Source: Brytella acorum
Lineage (GTDB): Bacteria > Pseudomonadota > Alphaproteobacteria > Acetobacterales > Acetobacteraceae
Direction of reading: 5' to 3'
Assembly: GCF_029309905.1 (NCBI RefSeq)
Contig: NZ_JARBJP010000006.1
Location: forward strand, 140,569 to 204,568
DNA length: 64,000 bases
Shown one piece after another: positions 28,643 to 37,580 of the stretch (the stretch's first letter is position 1; every line of letters begins with the position of its first letter). The notes under the pieces were generated by a model. That model searched no databases and was not told the DNA's origin. It saw only the letters and a list, made by a program, of their open reading frames with translations. The translations under genes and the position numbers were made by a program.

Positions 28643-29548
28643 TCACCAGTGGAATGTTTTCGCACCATTCGCATCGACGAGCTGCACATCGACGGGAACG
28701 GTGGCCGGAGGCGTCGCGCCCCACAGCTTCGCCAAAGCCATGGCGAGTGCGAGGCGGATCTGCTGGCGCGGGAACTGCGCGGCCGTGCCGATAAATTTCG
28801 ATCCGGGCTTGGCGATGGCTTTTATGGCTTCCGGCGCGCCATCGACGCTGACGAGCTTGACATCCTGGCCGCTGGATTCGATGGCCGACAGCACCCCCAG
28901 GGAGCCGTTGTCGTTGACGCTGAAGATCCCCTTCAGGTCCGGGTTGGCCTGGAGCATGTTCTCCGCCACCGTCAGGGCCTGGTCCCGCTCCTGCTTGCCG
29001 TTCTGGACACTGACGATCTTGATATCGGAAAATTTGCCCAGAGCGGCGCGACAACCTTTCACGCGCTCCAGGATCGGCACTACGGGGATGCCATCGACGA
29101 TGCCGACATTGCCGCTTTTGATCGTCTGTCCGAGATAGGCGCAGGCCTTGTAGCCCGCGTCGTAATTCTTGGAACCGACGAAGGAGTCGATCGGACCGCT
29201 GGCCTGCGCATCGACCGAGACGATCGGAATATTCTTGTCGTGCACGGTTTTGACGATGGAGGAGACGCCAGCGGAATCGGTCGGATTGATCAGGACAAGC
29301 CTGACGCCCTGCTGGAGCATATCTTCGATGTCGTTGACCTGCTTGGAGACGTCGTGATGGGCGTCGCTGACGACCAGCGTCGCACCGATGGTATTCGCGG
29401 CATCCTGAAGCGCATCTTTCATTGTCACGAAATAAGGATTGTTCATTTCCTGAAAGGAAACGCCAATCCGCAGCGGTTCGGCCGCGGAGGCCATAGCGGT
29501 GCTGCCCATCAGAAGGGATGCCATGAAAAGCGTGCGAAATTTCTTCAT
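28643..29548 (-). CDS. Sugar-binding periplasmic protein of ABC importer (RbsB family)
   Basis: 301 residues. Signal peptide [22 protein letters not shown] with a likely cut after about residue 22, so the mature protein is periplasmic. Two-lobed type I binding fold: [16 protein letters not shown] at the first strand, [11 protein letters not shown], and [17 protein letters not shown] late, all common to ribose/allose/xylitol-type binding proteins. Encoded directly ahead of the ATPase gene (34-bp gap). A 120-bp gap upstream separates it from the SDR gene and may carry an internal promoter. Confidence 0.9.
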   Translation of the reverse strand: MKKFRTLFMASLLMGSTAMASAAEPLRIGVSFQEMNNPYFVTMKDALQDAANTIGATLVVSDAHHDVSKQVNDIEDMLQQGVRLVLINPTDSAGVSSIVKTVHDKNIPIVSVDAQASGPIDSFVGSKNYDAGYKACAYLGQTIKSGNVGIVDGIPVVPILERVKGCRAALGKFSDIKIVSVQNGKQERDQALTVAENMLQANPDLKGIFSVNDNGSLGVLSAIESSGQDVKLVSVDGAPEAIKAIAKPGSKFIGTAAQFPRQQIRLALAMALAKLWGATPPATVPVDVQLVDANGAKTFHW

Positions 29549-29668
29549 ATCACAACCGTATTGAATGGGCTGTCTGTCGCAGCCATGTTCAGTGAAGCGT
29601 CCATCCGCAACGGGACAGGCGCGGGATGGGCGAAGAGGTGCGAAAGGCGTGTGAAACTGGGAAGAGCT

Positions 29669-30439
29669 TCAAAGAGCGGTGTAGCCGCCGTCCACGAAGA
29701 TCTCCTGACCGTTGACCATCCCCGAGGCCGGAGAGGCGAGATAGAGAACGAGGTCGGCAACTTCCTCAGGCGTTGCGACGCGGCCCGCAGGAACCTTTTC
29801 GAGGAACGTCTGGAGCTTGTTGCCGACGCCCCAGACGCGCTCTCCCATCGGCGTCCAGACGACGGTCGGACACACAGCATTGGCCTGAATGTTGTGGCGG
29901 GCCCATTCCGCTGTCATGACTTTGGTCAAACCATTGAGCCCCGCCTTGGAGGCCACGTAAGAGCCGTGATCGGTGAGGGCGATCGTGCTGGCCATGGAAC
30001 TGATGTTGATGATCTTGCCGCCGCCGCGCGTGATCATGTCCGGCGCAAAGGCGCGGGCCATCAACCAGGGCGCGCGCAGGTTCAGATCGAGAACAGCATC
30101 CCACTCCTCCACGCTCTGTTCGAGGAGGGATTTCGGAAGGCTCATGCCCGCGTTGTTCACAAGAATCGCGGCTTCGCCCAGCTCTGCGCGGACGTGTTCC
30201 ACGATATTCCGGGGCGCCGTCGGATTGGCAAGGTCGGCGGCAATCGTCACGCAGCGGCGACCATGCGCTTCGACGATGGAACGGGTTTCGCCCAGCAGGG
30301 CCTCATCGCGTGCGACGGCGGCGATATCCGCGCCTGCCGCGCTCAGCACATCGCAGATCGTAACGCCTAATCCGCGCGACGCGCCGGTGACGACGGCAAT
30401 GGTTCCAGCGAGGGAAAATCTTTGAGGTAGTGTGGTCAT
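29669..30439 (-). CDS. SDR-family oxidoreductase
   Basis: 256 residues, classical SDR: TGASRGLG cofactor motif near 19-26, NNAGMS near 95, catalytic Ser in NISSMAS, YVASK with Tyr and Lys near 159-163, and the usual C-terminal NGQEIFVDGGYTAL. Similar to gluconate 5-dehydrogenase and sugar-alcohol dehydrogenases. With the SDR at 25350 and the zinc enzyme at 31402 it makes three oxidoreductases in one uptake operon, so a multi-step polyol-to-keto-sugar oxidation is plausible. Exact substrate not identifiable. Confidence 0.8.
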   Translation of the reverse strand: MTTLPQRFSLAGTIAVVTGASRGLGVTICDVLSAAGADIAAVARDEALLGETRSIVEAHGRRCVTIAADLANPTAPRNIVEHVRAELGEAAILVNNAGMSLPKSLLEQSVEEWDAVLDLNLRAPWLMARAFAPDMITRGGGKIINISSMASTIALTDHGSYVASKAGLNGLTKVMTAEWARHNIQANAVCPTVVWTPMGERVWGVGNKLQTFLEKVPAGRVATPEEVADLVLYLASPASGMVNGQEIFVDGGYTAL

Positions 30440-30444
30440 GAATT

Positions 30445-31380
30445 TCAGCTTTCCTGTAGGGCTGGCGCATTGACGATCTGACGGGACTGGCGTCGGAAGT
30501 CGCGCGGGGTGCAGCCTCGGAACCTCAGGAAGGTCCTGTTGAAGTTCGAGATGTTGCTGAACCCCGACGCGCAGGAGATATCGGTGATGGGCTCGTCGGT
30601 CGTCGCCAGAAGATGGCAGGCATGGCCGATCCGCAGCCGCTGCAGGAAGCTCATCAGCGTCTCCCCGGTCGTGGCACGGAACTGACGCGAAAAAGTCGAC
30701 GGACTCATGCCCACCGATTCCGCCAGTGTTTCATGTCGGATTTCGGCTGGATCGGACGAGAGCAGCGTGCGGATGAGCCCGTTCATGCGACGGATTTCGG
30801 GGCGGTCTATGTCCGGCGCACCAGCCCGAATGGCGAGCTTGCGAAAGGAACATTCGGACAGGCTCGCAATGATGGAAATGCACGCGGAAAGCCGCGCGGT
30901 CCCTTGCAGCGTGCCCAGATCTTCCAGGGCCATGCCGAGGCGCAATGCACGGTCACCCGTAAATTCAAGGCCATACGAAGCGTCCTTGAAGATGCGTGCG
31001 ACCGCTCCGAGTTCCGGACAGAGCGCGATGAGGCCCTCGATCCATTTCTGGGTGAACTGCAAAACGACATCGCGACCCTGAAGGGTCTCGCCCTCGGCCA
31101 GCGGACTGAACCAGGCATGGGGCAGTCCCGGCCCGATCAGGACGAGCTGCCGGGGAGCGAATGTGCCGATATGATCGCCGATCATCATGCGTCCCGAGCC
31201 GTGCGTGATCAGATGCAACTCGTATTCGGGATGATAATTCCAGCATGCGATTGAAGCGGGATAATCATGTCGGTGCCAGCGGAAGCTCTCGTCACGTGGC
31301 GGAAGAATCAGTTCACAGACCGCCGCCCGCCGGGCTTCGGCGTGGTGCTGTGCTCCTGAAGGGTTGCGCATATGCGACAT
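30445..31380 (-). CDS. AraC-family transcriptional regulator
   Basis: 311 residues. N-terminal cupin-like sensor (FRWHRHDYPASIACWNYHPEYELHL region, about 30-60) with GSGRMMIGDH, and a C-terminal double helix-turn-helix (about 200-300) including LAESVGMSPSTFSRQFRA and ISCASGFSNISNFNRTFLRF-type second HTH followed by GCTPRDFRRQ. It lies inside the polyol operon and is expected to respond to the transported sugar and act at the operon's promoter near 32500. Confidence 0.88.
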   Translation of the reverse strand: MSHMRNPSGAQHHAEARRAAVCELILPPRDESFRWHRHDYPASIACWNYHPEYELHLITHGSGRMMIGDHIGTFAPRQLVLIGPGLPHAWFSPLAEGETLQGRDVVLQFTQKWIEGLIALCPELGAVARIFKDASYGLEFTGDRALRLGMALEDLGTLQGTARLSACISIIASLSECSFRKLAIRAGAPDIDRPEIRRMNGLIRTLLSSDPAEIRHETLAESVGMSPSTFSRQFRATTGETLMSFLQRLRIGHACHLLATTDEPITDISCASGFSNISNFNRTFLRFRGCTPRDFRRQSRQIVNAPALQES

Positions 31381-31401
31381 AGTAGCCTGAGACTGCTTCG
31401 C

Positions 31402-32439
31402 TTACAGGGCGATCTGGATCTTGACGTCAGCGGGACGGCCTTCCGCTGCGCGTTCGAACGCCGCCACGGCATCGCGGAAAGGGTAGGTCGCCGAAATCAG
31501 AGGTTTGAGATCAATGCTGCCGGAGGCGACCAGCGCGATCGCGCGGTCATAGACATGGGCATAGCGGAACACCGTCTCGATGCTGAGTTCCTTGGCCTGG
31601 GCGGCGACGATATCGAAACCGACCTTGTGCGGCGGCATCCCGACCAGGACGAGCGTTCCGCCCGGTCTCGTGCAGGCGAGCGCGTCGGCATAGGCGCTTT
31701 CAAATCCGCTCGCCTCGAATGTTACATCCACGCCCCAATCGGCCCCGCAAGTCGCGTCCACGGCATCGCGGATGCCGGCATGAGTGAGATCGACGGGCAG
31801 CACGCGATCATAGGATCCTGCGATGCGAAGCTTGGCTTCCGAAATATCCGTGATCAGGACGCGGCTTGCCCCGGAAGCCAGCGCCGACAGAGCCGTCATG
31901 ATTCCGATCGGGCCCGCGCCTGTGACAAGGCAGATATCTCCCGGCTTGATCCGCGCCTTGACGCAGGCATGCACACCCACGGCGAGAGGCTCGATCATCG
32001 CGCCTTCAGCAAACGAGACGTTGTCGGGCAGGCTGTATGTGAACGCGGCCGGATGCACGACGGTGGGCGTCAGACATCCGTGTACCGGCGGCGTGGCCCA
32101 GAAACGTACTGCGGGATCAATGTTGTAAAGACCCAGTCGGGAAGATCGCGATCCCGCATCGGGAATGCCCGGCTCCATGCAGACCCTGTCGCCAATGCGG
32201 AGATGTCTGACATTCTGACCGATCTCGATGACGGTTCCTGCCGCTTCATGACCGAGGATCATGGGTTCGCGCACCACGAAGGGACCGATCGCGCCATGTT
32301 TGTAATAATGCACATCGCTACCGCAGATGCCGACCGTATGCACGGCGATCCGCACGTCGTCCGGCCCGAGTGTCTCGGAAACGGCAATATCCCGCAATGC
32401 GATTTTGTGGCGTTCTTCCAGAACGAGTGCCTCGGCCAT
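31402..32439 (-). CDS. Zinc-dependent polyol dehydrogenase (sorbitol/xylitol/L-iditol type)
   Basis: 345 residues of the medium-chain dehydrogenase family. Catalytic zinc ligands appear in [14 protein letters not shown] (Cys, near 43) and LGHEAAGTV (His-Glu near 72). The structural-zinc cysteine cluster is absent: where it would lie, the protein reads [20 protein letters not shown], as in sorbitol dehydrogenases with only part of the cysteines. NAD-binding GAGPIGIM near 178-185 followed by ITDIS with an Asp for NAD. It oxidises a polyol to a ketose. First gene of the seven-gene operon. Confidence 0.85.
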   Translation of the reverse strand: MAEALVLEERHKIALRDIAVSETLGPDDVRIAVHTVGICGSDVHYYKHGAIGPFVVREPMILGHEAAGTVIEIGQNVRHLRIGDRVCMEPGIPDAGSRSSRLGLYNIDPAVRFWATPPVHGCLTPTVVHPAAFTYSLPDNVSFAEGAMIEPLAVGVHACVKARIKPGDICLVTGAGPIGIMTALSALASGASRVLITDISEAKLRIAGSYDRVLPVDLTHAGIRDAVDATCGADWGVDVTFEASGFESAYADALACTRPGGTLVLVGMPPHKVGFDIVAAQAKELSIETVFRYAHVYDRAIALVASGSIDLKPLISATYPFRDAVAAFERAAEGRPADVKIQIAL

Positions 32440-32580
32440 ATTGGGTATCCTGCCCTCTGCGCTGTTACCTGATCTTGCGGATATCCCTCTTTCATATAGG
32501 CCGGTTATATCATTAAAAAGGTTTGTATCTCATAAAGTATGATACTTTTTTGTCGATAAATAACACAGATTCGTGATACT
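32440..32580 (-). promoter_or_regulatory. Operon promoter region with palindrome and repeated TGATACTTT
   Basis: AT-rich DNA upstream of the polyol operon. A perfect 7-1-7 inverted repeat AAAGTAT-G-ATACTTT spans 32534-32548. Its right part TGATACTTT (32540-32548) recurs directly at 32574-32582, 34 bp away (about three helical turns). Tandem sites on one face suit an AraC-type regulator such as the one encoded at 30445. The assignment to AraC is inference. Confidence 0.5.
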
Positions 32581-32718
32581 TTAGTGGAACTCGTTGAAAG
32601 CCTCCGAGAGCATTTCAGGACTTGTGTCTGACAGCCAATCTACGAACCCCGCCATGAATGCTTTGGACGCGGCTTGCGTAAGAATTTCGGTAAAGCGCCT
32701 GAAACCGCATGGTGACAT
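32581..32718 (-). CDS. Possible 45-residue small protein downstream of the LuxR gene
   Basis: ATG 32718 follows the luxR-like stop by 13 bp and has a GAGAGG ribosome-site-like sequence with eight-base spacing. The product (opening MSPCGFRRFTEIL, ending EAFNEFH) is an acidic-ended, largely amphipathic helix with a WL pair in the middle. I do not recognise it. It overlaps the distal TGATACTTT copy. Small genes next to LuxR-type regulators occur in acetic acid bacteria, but homology to those cannot be shown here. Confidence 0.35.
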   Translation of the reverse strand: MSPCGFRRFTEILTQAASKAFMAGFVDWLSDTSPEMLSEAFNEFH

Positions 32719-32730
32719 GACGTTCGCCTC

Positions 32731-33408
32731 TCAGCTTTCGATATCGCCATTCTGTATGGCGGTGCGGATGGCCTGCGCCGTGGTCGATGCGCCCAGACGC
32801 TTGCGAATACGGCGCAGATGATTCTCGACCGTGCGTTCCGAAAGCCCGAGGATCGCCGCGAGATCGACCTGACGACGTCCGGCGGCGGTCCAGGACAACA
32901 CTTCCCGTTCCCTCTCCGAAAGCCGTGTGATGATTTTTTCGCTTGGACCATCAATCAGCCTGCGCGCGGTTGTGAAAGCAACTCCTGCAACCATGCACAG
33001 GGCGAGGTGCACCGTGACCGACGCGTCAATCCTCGTCCCTCCCAGACTCATGGCTCCTTCGAGGCCAAGTGGTCCGAAGATCGGAATCTGGATGCCGTGG
33101 ATACCTTCACCGTGCGGCGTATCAACCATCCTGTAGTCATCGCCTGGTGCTTCCGACGTCTTGCTCCAGAAAAAGGGTTCGTGAGCCTCCGGCATGTGAT
33201 GCGTCACTGGTCAGCACCGGACGTAACTGGCGGCATCGATCTCCGTGCCATCCCCGACCCAGTCGCCCTCGACCCAGTATATACGGTCCACGATATCCTC
33301 GCGCGCCGACGATGCCGCGAACAGTACGAAGCGGTCATACCCGAGCTTCTGCCCGAACGACCGGATGGCGTCCTCGATGGTGCCCTGCGTTTGAGCCCGA
33401 ATGATCAT
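32731..33408 (-). pseudogene. LuxR-type (autoinducer-domain) regulator interrupted by an in-frame TGA
   Basis: One continuous frame of 226 codons from ATG 33408 is interrupted by a single TGA at 33211-33213. Before it lies the start of an autoinducer-binding domain (LGYDRFVLF near residue 25 and IYWVEGDWVGDG). After it lie the rest of that domain (EPFFWSKT, HGIQIPIFGPLG) and a C-terminal LuxR helix-turn-helix: LSEREREVLSWTAAGRRQVDLAAILGLSERTVENHLRRIRKRL region, about residues 158-200. No LuxI synthase gene is in the window, so it was a solo receptor. GTG 33207 could restart translation of the C-terminal part. Confidence 0.85.
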
Positions 33409-33443
33409 GGTGGCGGTTTTTTTCCTTGCCGAACGTTCGGACG

Positions 33444-34439
33444 TTACACGTCCAGACGCACCAGCGTCTTGCCGGTGTTGCCACCACTGAAAAGTGAGAA
33501 GAACGCCTCCGGTCTTTTATCGAGACCGTCGAAAATTGTATAACGACTTTGAATAAGTCCTTTGGACACCCAGTATCCCATCTGCGCCATGCACTCACTG
33601 CGGCGGGATATGTAATCGCTGTTGATGAATCCCCGGCTCTGCAAGCGTTTGGAGATGACGGCGAACAGGTTGGCAAACCCGATCCGTGCGTCGGAATTGT
33701 ACATGCCGATCATGCCGCAGATCGCAAATCGGGCATTGCGTTTCGCTACGCCCATCGCCGCATCGAGCTGTTCGCCACCGACATTGTCGAAATAGACGTC
33801 CAAACCGGCTGGTGCCGCCGCGCGCAGCTTGTCCTCGAACGGGCCGGGAGATTTGTAATCGATGACATGGTCGGCATCCAGAGACCGCACGAAGTCGCAT
33901 TTCTATGCTCCACCCGCTGAACCGATGACCGTCATGCCACGCAGTGTGGCGATCTGTACCACCAGCGATCCGACCGCACCTGCGGCTGCCGAGACGAACA
34001 CCACATCGCCCGGTCTGGCTTCAGCAACGTCGAACAGCCCGAAATAGGCTGTCATGCCGATAGTGCCGAGGACATCAAGGAAATATTCGTCCTTCAGGTT
34101 TTCGCCCGGCAGCGGAAGTGCACCCTCGGCCCTGAGAGCGGCGCTATCCCGCCAACCCAGAAAATGACTAACCCGGTCGCCAACCTTGAATCGCCCGGAC
34201 CGCGTTTCAACCACGCGTCCGACGGCAGCCCCCGTCATGGGGTCGTTCAGTTCGAACGGGGCGATATAGCTGTCCCCCTCGTCCATACGGGCACGCATGT
34301 AGGGATCGACCGAGAAGAAGCTGTTCGAGACCCTGATCTCACCATCTTTCAATAGCTGGTCCGGTATGTCCCGCAGCGCGAAGTTCTCCATGGTCGGAGA
34401 GCCTTTCGGACGGGATGCGAGAGTCCAGGCATGCGACAT
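33444..34439 (-). pseudogene. NADP-dependent MDR oxidoreductase (CurA/prostaglandin-reductase-like) interrupted by an in-frame TAG
   Basis: From Met 34439 (MSHAWTLASRPKGSP) one frame runs to 33444 with one TAG at about 33903-33905. Upstream of the stop: FFSVDPYMRARM and VFVSAAAGAVGSLVVQIA (cofactor binding) ending GSAGGA. Directly after it: KCDFVRSLDADHVIDYK and YFDNVGGEQLDAAM, and a normal C-terminus GNTGKTLVRLDV. Intact relatives read GGADKC here, so Asp to amber is the simplest change. Full-length product would be about 331 residues, as usual for curcumin/double-bond reductases. Lies 35 bp upstream of the broken luxR-like gene. Confidence 0.85.
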
Positions 34440-34594
34440 GCGTTTTGCTTTCTGCTCAGGACGCACGGGACGAGTATGACCCACTGAGCGTCCGTGGGAT
34501 CGGGGAGGGGCGTCGATCCACGCCCTAAACGGCAGACTCAGGCGATTGCTGGCGATCCGTCAGTGCGTAACCGCCCGAACCTTCCGCCTTGTTG

Positions 34595-35463
34595 TCATGC
34601 GTTGACGGCTTCAAGAAGTGTTTCGGCCGCGAGCTTGCCAAGGTTGTTCGACGCCAGCGGACTATCACCTGTCAGCAGCAGCCGATCGCGATGGACCTGT
34701 CCGGTAATACCCGTGTTGAGGATCTTGACGTAGTATTTGCGTAGGTTTTCACCCACCAGCCATGCCATCGGTCCGGGAATGTAGCCGATTTCGATGTTGG
34801 CCCCGGTGTCCAGGCTGTCCGGGAACACGCGCATCTCATAGCCTTCATAGGCGAATTTGCCGCCGTCGATCGCCTCGGCCAGCAGGCTGGCCGGTCCGTG
34901 GCAGAGCGAGATCGTAAAGCGCTCGTTGGCTTGCGCCCAGCGCAGAATGTCGTCGACGTCCTTGCTGAACGGGATACCGTTGAGTACGCCGTGACCGCCG
35001 GGGATGAAGATGCCGATATAGGGGGGGCGGCCGTGAAACCCTCACCGATCACATCGGCCAGCCTTCTGGGTTGCTTGAGTTGCTTTTCGTATTTTTTGTA
35101 GGTCGCCTTGACGGCTTCGTCCTCGTGCGGAAATGCCCACCATTCGAACTTGACCGGATCGCCGGAAATGGTCGCGACTTCGATCTCGAACCCTGCCGCA
35201 TCCAGATGATACATCGGCAGAAGCATTTCCACCGGATGATTGCCGGTCGAGAAAAATTCGCCACCCTTCATCATCAGGTAGCGCTCCTGCGAGCCGATCA
35301 TCAGGATCTTCCACTTTCCGCCCGCATAGGGCTTCGGGTAGGTCGCGCCGTCGAAATCGGTCTTCGAGGACGTGTATTTGGTCAGGGAATATGCCGACGG
35401 GAAGAAGGCGCCGGCTTCCGCGCGGTCGGGAACCGGAGCGCGGCTCAGTTGTTCATCGCTCAT
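34595..35463 (-). pseudogene. hchA: HchA/Hsp31-like DJ-1 family gene with a homopolymer frameshift
   Basis: The N-terminal frame from 35463 ([16 protein letters not shown]) reads through [20 protein letters not shown] and [12 protein letters not shown] like Hsp31 (glyoxalase III/chaperone). It loses family sense at a run of seven G (seven C on the coding strand) at 35021-35027. Removing one C restores [30 protein letters not shown] with the nucleophile Cys, and the C-terminus that occupies the second frame down to 34595 ([18 protein letters not shown] and ETLLEAVNA). So the gene is one base too long. The run could also be slippage-prone or a sequencing error. Confidence 0.85.
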
Positions 35464-35803
35464 GGATCTTCTCCTGTTGTGAAGCCTGTCGCGTGCATTG
35501 TCGAATAACGGGCCACGTAACGGATCATAGGCAGCTTAAGGACCGAGAAAAATGAGGGAAAACCCTCAATGTGGCATGATACCGCTCGGTCTTTTCCTGC
35601 GATCAGTTTCCGGGAATCCTTTTGCTCGGATCGAGCGCATTATCAGAATGGACGATCGACATGTCTGCCACATAAGGCAGGGACGTCGGGTGTATGAAAA
35701 TCTGATAGATAATCTTTGAGTTTCATTCCGATATCATCTCATTCACTGCGGCTTGTCTGAAGTTCTTCGGGGTATCCATTTTCGGTTCCAATAAAGACGT
35801 GTC
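35464..35803. other. 340-bp intergenic region between fecR-like and hchA-like genes
   Basis: No gene recognised. It should contain the promoter of the hchA-curA-luxR unit near 35470-35540. It also holds a hairpin with a T-run on the minus strand (35548-35568). The part 35690-35780 is AT-richer, without a clear motif. Confidence 0.4.
35548..35568 (-). terminator. Rho-independent terminator candidate after fecR
   Basis: On the minus strand a perfect six-base stem TGAGGG / CCCTCA with a TTTT loop (35553-35568) is followed directly by five T (35552-35548). It lies about 235 bp past the fecR-like stop. The stem is short, so it may be weak. Confidence 0.45.
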
Positions 35804-36763
35804 TCACCCCGGCCGTCTCCGCAGCAGAAGGATGCCGGCTGGCAGGTGCGTCACTGTCATCCCCGCTGTCGCGGCGATGGTCGTGATGGCCGCATCCGCC
35901 TGATCGATACGAAAGGCACCGCTGATGCGCGGTGTTTCCGTATCGCTGCCCAGAACGTAGACGCCCCCCCTGCGGTATCGTGCAATGGCCGCGATGGCTT
36001 CGTGGATCGGCGCGTCGTCCAAAATGAGATCGCCATGCGCCCAGGCCGCGATTTCCTCCGGCGTGATTCCATGTTCGACCCGTGCGACCATGGCGTCGGT
36101 GTAACTCGTGCGATCTCCCGTCCTCAGTCTGACGGCGGTCGGAGCGCCAAGCGGCGCATGAACGTCGACAACGCCACGAGCGACCGCCACGCGAACGCTC
36201 GTCTCCTCCTGACGGACCTCGAATACCGTTCCCACATCCTCCGTCACACCATCGCGCGCCAGGACCCGGAAGGGACGGTGCGGATCGTGCTTCACTTCGA
36301 ACAGTGCGTTACCTTTGAGAAGCGTGATCGTACGGTCCGTTGCTGTGTAGCGTATGGCGATGGCGGTATCGCTATCGAGAATGGCGCGCGACCCATCGGT
36401 CAGGGCCAGGGTCTGCACAGTAATTCCTGACCAATGATCGGCCCGAAACCATAGCGAGGCAACCGGGGCATACAGCACGAGCATGGACGCGACCATGGCG
36501 GCGCTGCCGAGAAACAGGCCCCGGCTCACATGGCCTCTCCGGCCCAGCCGCTTCCACGTGCTGCGGGTGATACGATCCTGTTCCGGCGTGAGGTGAAGCG
36601 CGCGCCACAGCGCCCGTTCCCGCTCAAAAACCGCGTTGTGCTCCGGTGAGGCTGCCCGCCACTCCCGGAACGCGCTCAATTCCTCGGCGGTCATTGCGCC
36701 GGACGCCATCCGGACGATCCAGCGGCGCGCCGTTTCCGCGATATCCTGCGGTTCGTCTGTCAC
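35804..36763 (-). CDS. fecR: FecR-type transmembrane sensor / anti-sigma factor
   Basis: 319 residues. N-terminal anti-sigma part with the paired phrase ARRWIVRMASGAMTAEELSAFREW (DUF4880-like, about residues 10-35), a single membrane segment near 85-105, and a periplasmic FecR domain with GSRAILDSDTAIAIRYT and RPFRVLARDGVTEDVGTVFEVR. The secretin-like C-terminal end contacts the STN domain of the matching TonB receptor, here probably the product at 37581. It lies 87 bp downstream of the sigma-factor gene on the same strand. Confidence 0.9.
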   Translation of the reverse strand: MTDEPQDIAETARRWIVRMASGAMTAEELSAFREWRAASPEHNAVFERERALWRALHLTPEQDRITRSTWKRLGRRGHVSRGLFLGSAAMVASMLVLYAPVASLWFRADHWSGITVQTLALTDGSRAILDSDTAIAIRYTATDRTITLLKGNALFEVKHDPHRPFRVLARDGVTEDVGTVFEVRQEETSVRVAVARGVVDVHAPLGAPTAVRLRTGDRTSYTDAMVARVEHGITPEEIAAWAHGDLILDDAPIHEAIAAIARYRRGGVYVLGSDTETPRISGAFRIDQADAAITTIAATAGMTVTHLPAGILLLRRRPG

Positions 36764-36850
36764 ATGGTGCCCTTCGCCGTGTCCACGCCCTTCTTCCTCA
36801 GACGAACGGGCATCGCATGATTTAACAGACGAAGCATCGAACCGGGAAGG

Positions 36851-37354
36851 TCAGCCCGATCGGGACGACGCAATGATGTCCAGCGCGCGGCAGATATGGC
36901 GGCTGACAAGCGCGATGGACCGGCCCATGTGCGCGGCGATGTCCTTCTGGGGAACGCCATGGAAACGGTTCAGGATGAAGACGGTTCTCATCGGTTCCGG
37001 CAATGCCGCGACGGCCTTTTCGATCGCCTCCAGTTCGTGTCGGGCACACAGCGCACGTTCGGGCGACGGCGTGTCGTCTTCGATCCAGAGGAGATCGTGG
37101 ATGTCGCCCTGGACCTCTTCGCGCCGCCTGGCCTGTCGGGCGCAGTCGATCGCGAGATTGGAGGCGAGACGATAGAGAAAGGCGCGCGGATTGACGATGT
37201 CCGTCGCGTTTTCGATGCGTCGGATCTTCTCAAACAGTGATTGTACGGCGTCCTCAGCCGTCTCCGGGTTGCCGACGATCCTCTGGATGACATTGAGTAG
37301 TTTCCGCCGTTCCGCAGAAATCAGATCCGTCAAAACCGCGATGTTGTCCTGCAT
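36851..37354 (-). CDS. fecI: FecI-type ECF sigma factor
   Basis: 167 residues from Met 37354 (MQDNIAVLTDLI). The open frame extends upstream to 37495, but that part covers a Fur-box-like site and lacks sigma character. Sigma region 2 includes GNPETAEDAVQSLFEKIRR and NPRAFLYRLASNLAID; region 4 includes LPEPMRTVFILNRFHGVPQKDIA and SIALVSRHICRAL. It directs RNA polymerase to the receptor operon when FecR signals substrate binding. Confidence 0.9.
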   Translation of the reverse strand: MQDNIAVLTDLISAERRKLLNVIQRIVGNPETAEDAVQSLFEKIRRIENATDIVNPRAFLYRLASNLAIDCARQARRREEVQGDIHDLLWIEDDTPSPERALCARHELEAIEKAVAALPEPMRTVFILNRFHGVPQKDIAAHMGRSIALVSRHICRALDIIASSRSG

Positions 37355-37392
37355 GGCGCGCCGCCTGTCCGATGATCTTTTCCGCCTCCTAC

Positions 37393-37413
37393 CATTCATG
37401 AGAATGGTTCGCA
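37393..37413. promoter_or_regulatory. Fur-box-like site upstream of the ECF sigma gene
   Basis: Core ATGAGAAT followed by GGTTCGCA; 13 of 21 positions agree with the pattern TGCAAATGAGAATCATTTGCA-type (two ten-base half sites) that I used as a mental consensus. It lies 39 bp upstream of the chosen sigma start, a normal operator position, suggesting iron repression of fecIR. Confidence 0.5.
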
Positions 37414-37544
37414 AATTTACCGGATGTGCCTGCTGGTCCGCGCGATCTGTGAAGCCACCGATCCCATTTTCGGAGCGAACGGAAAAAAAATGCACGGCAA
37501 GTGTAGAGAGCGGCGATCCCCCGTCGTCATAGATCTGTAGTTCT

Positions 37545-37565
37545 TAAGAATACGTTTCATTTGCA
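37545..37565. promoter_or_regulatory. Possible second Fur-like half-palindrome before the TonB receptor
   Basis: The right half TTTCATTTGCA fits a Fur half site well; the left half (TAAGAATACG) is poorer, 13 of 21 in total. It lies 16 bp before the GTG start of the receptor, so it could also overlap the FecI-dependent promoter. Confidence 0.35.
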
Positions 37566-37580
37566 ACGGGGAAAATTTCG

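Noticed and set aside
28589..30370. Open frame of 593 codons on the plus strand opposite the binding-protein and SDR genes
   Set aside because: It is a GC-driven antisense shadow: Arg/Asp/Gly-rich, no family motif, and both genes beneath it have clear signatures.
33211..33213. Selenocysteine reading of the TGA in the LuxR-like gene
   Set aside because: LuxR regulators have no selenocysteine members, no SECIS-like hairpin is evident, and the next gene has a comparable TAG lesion.
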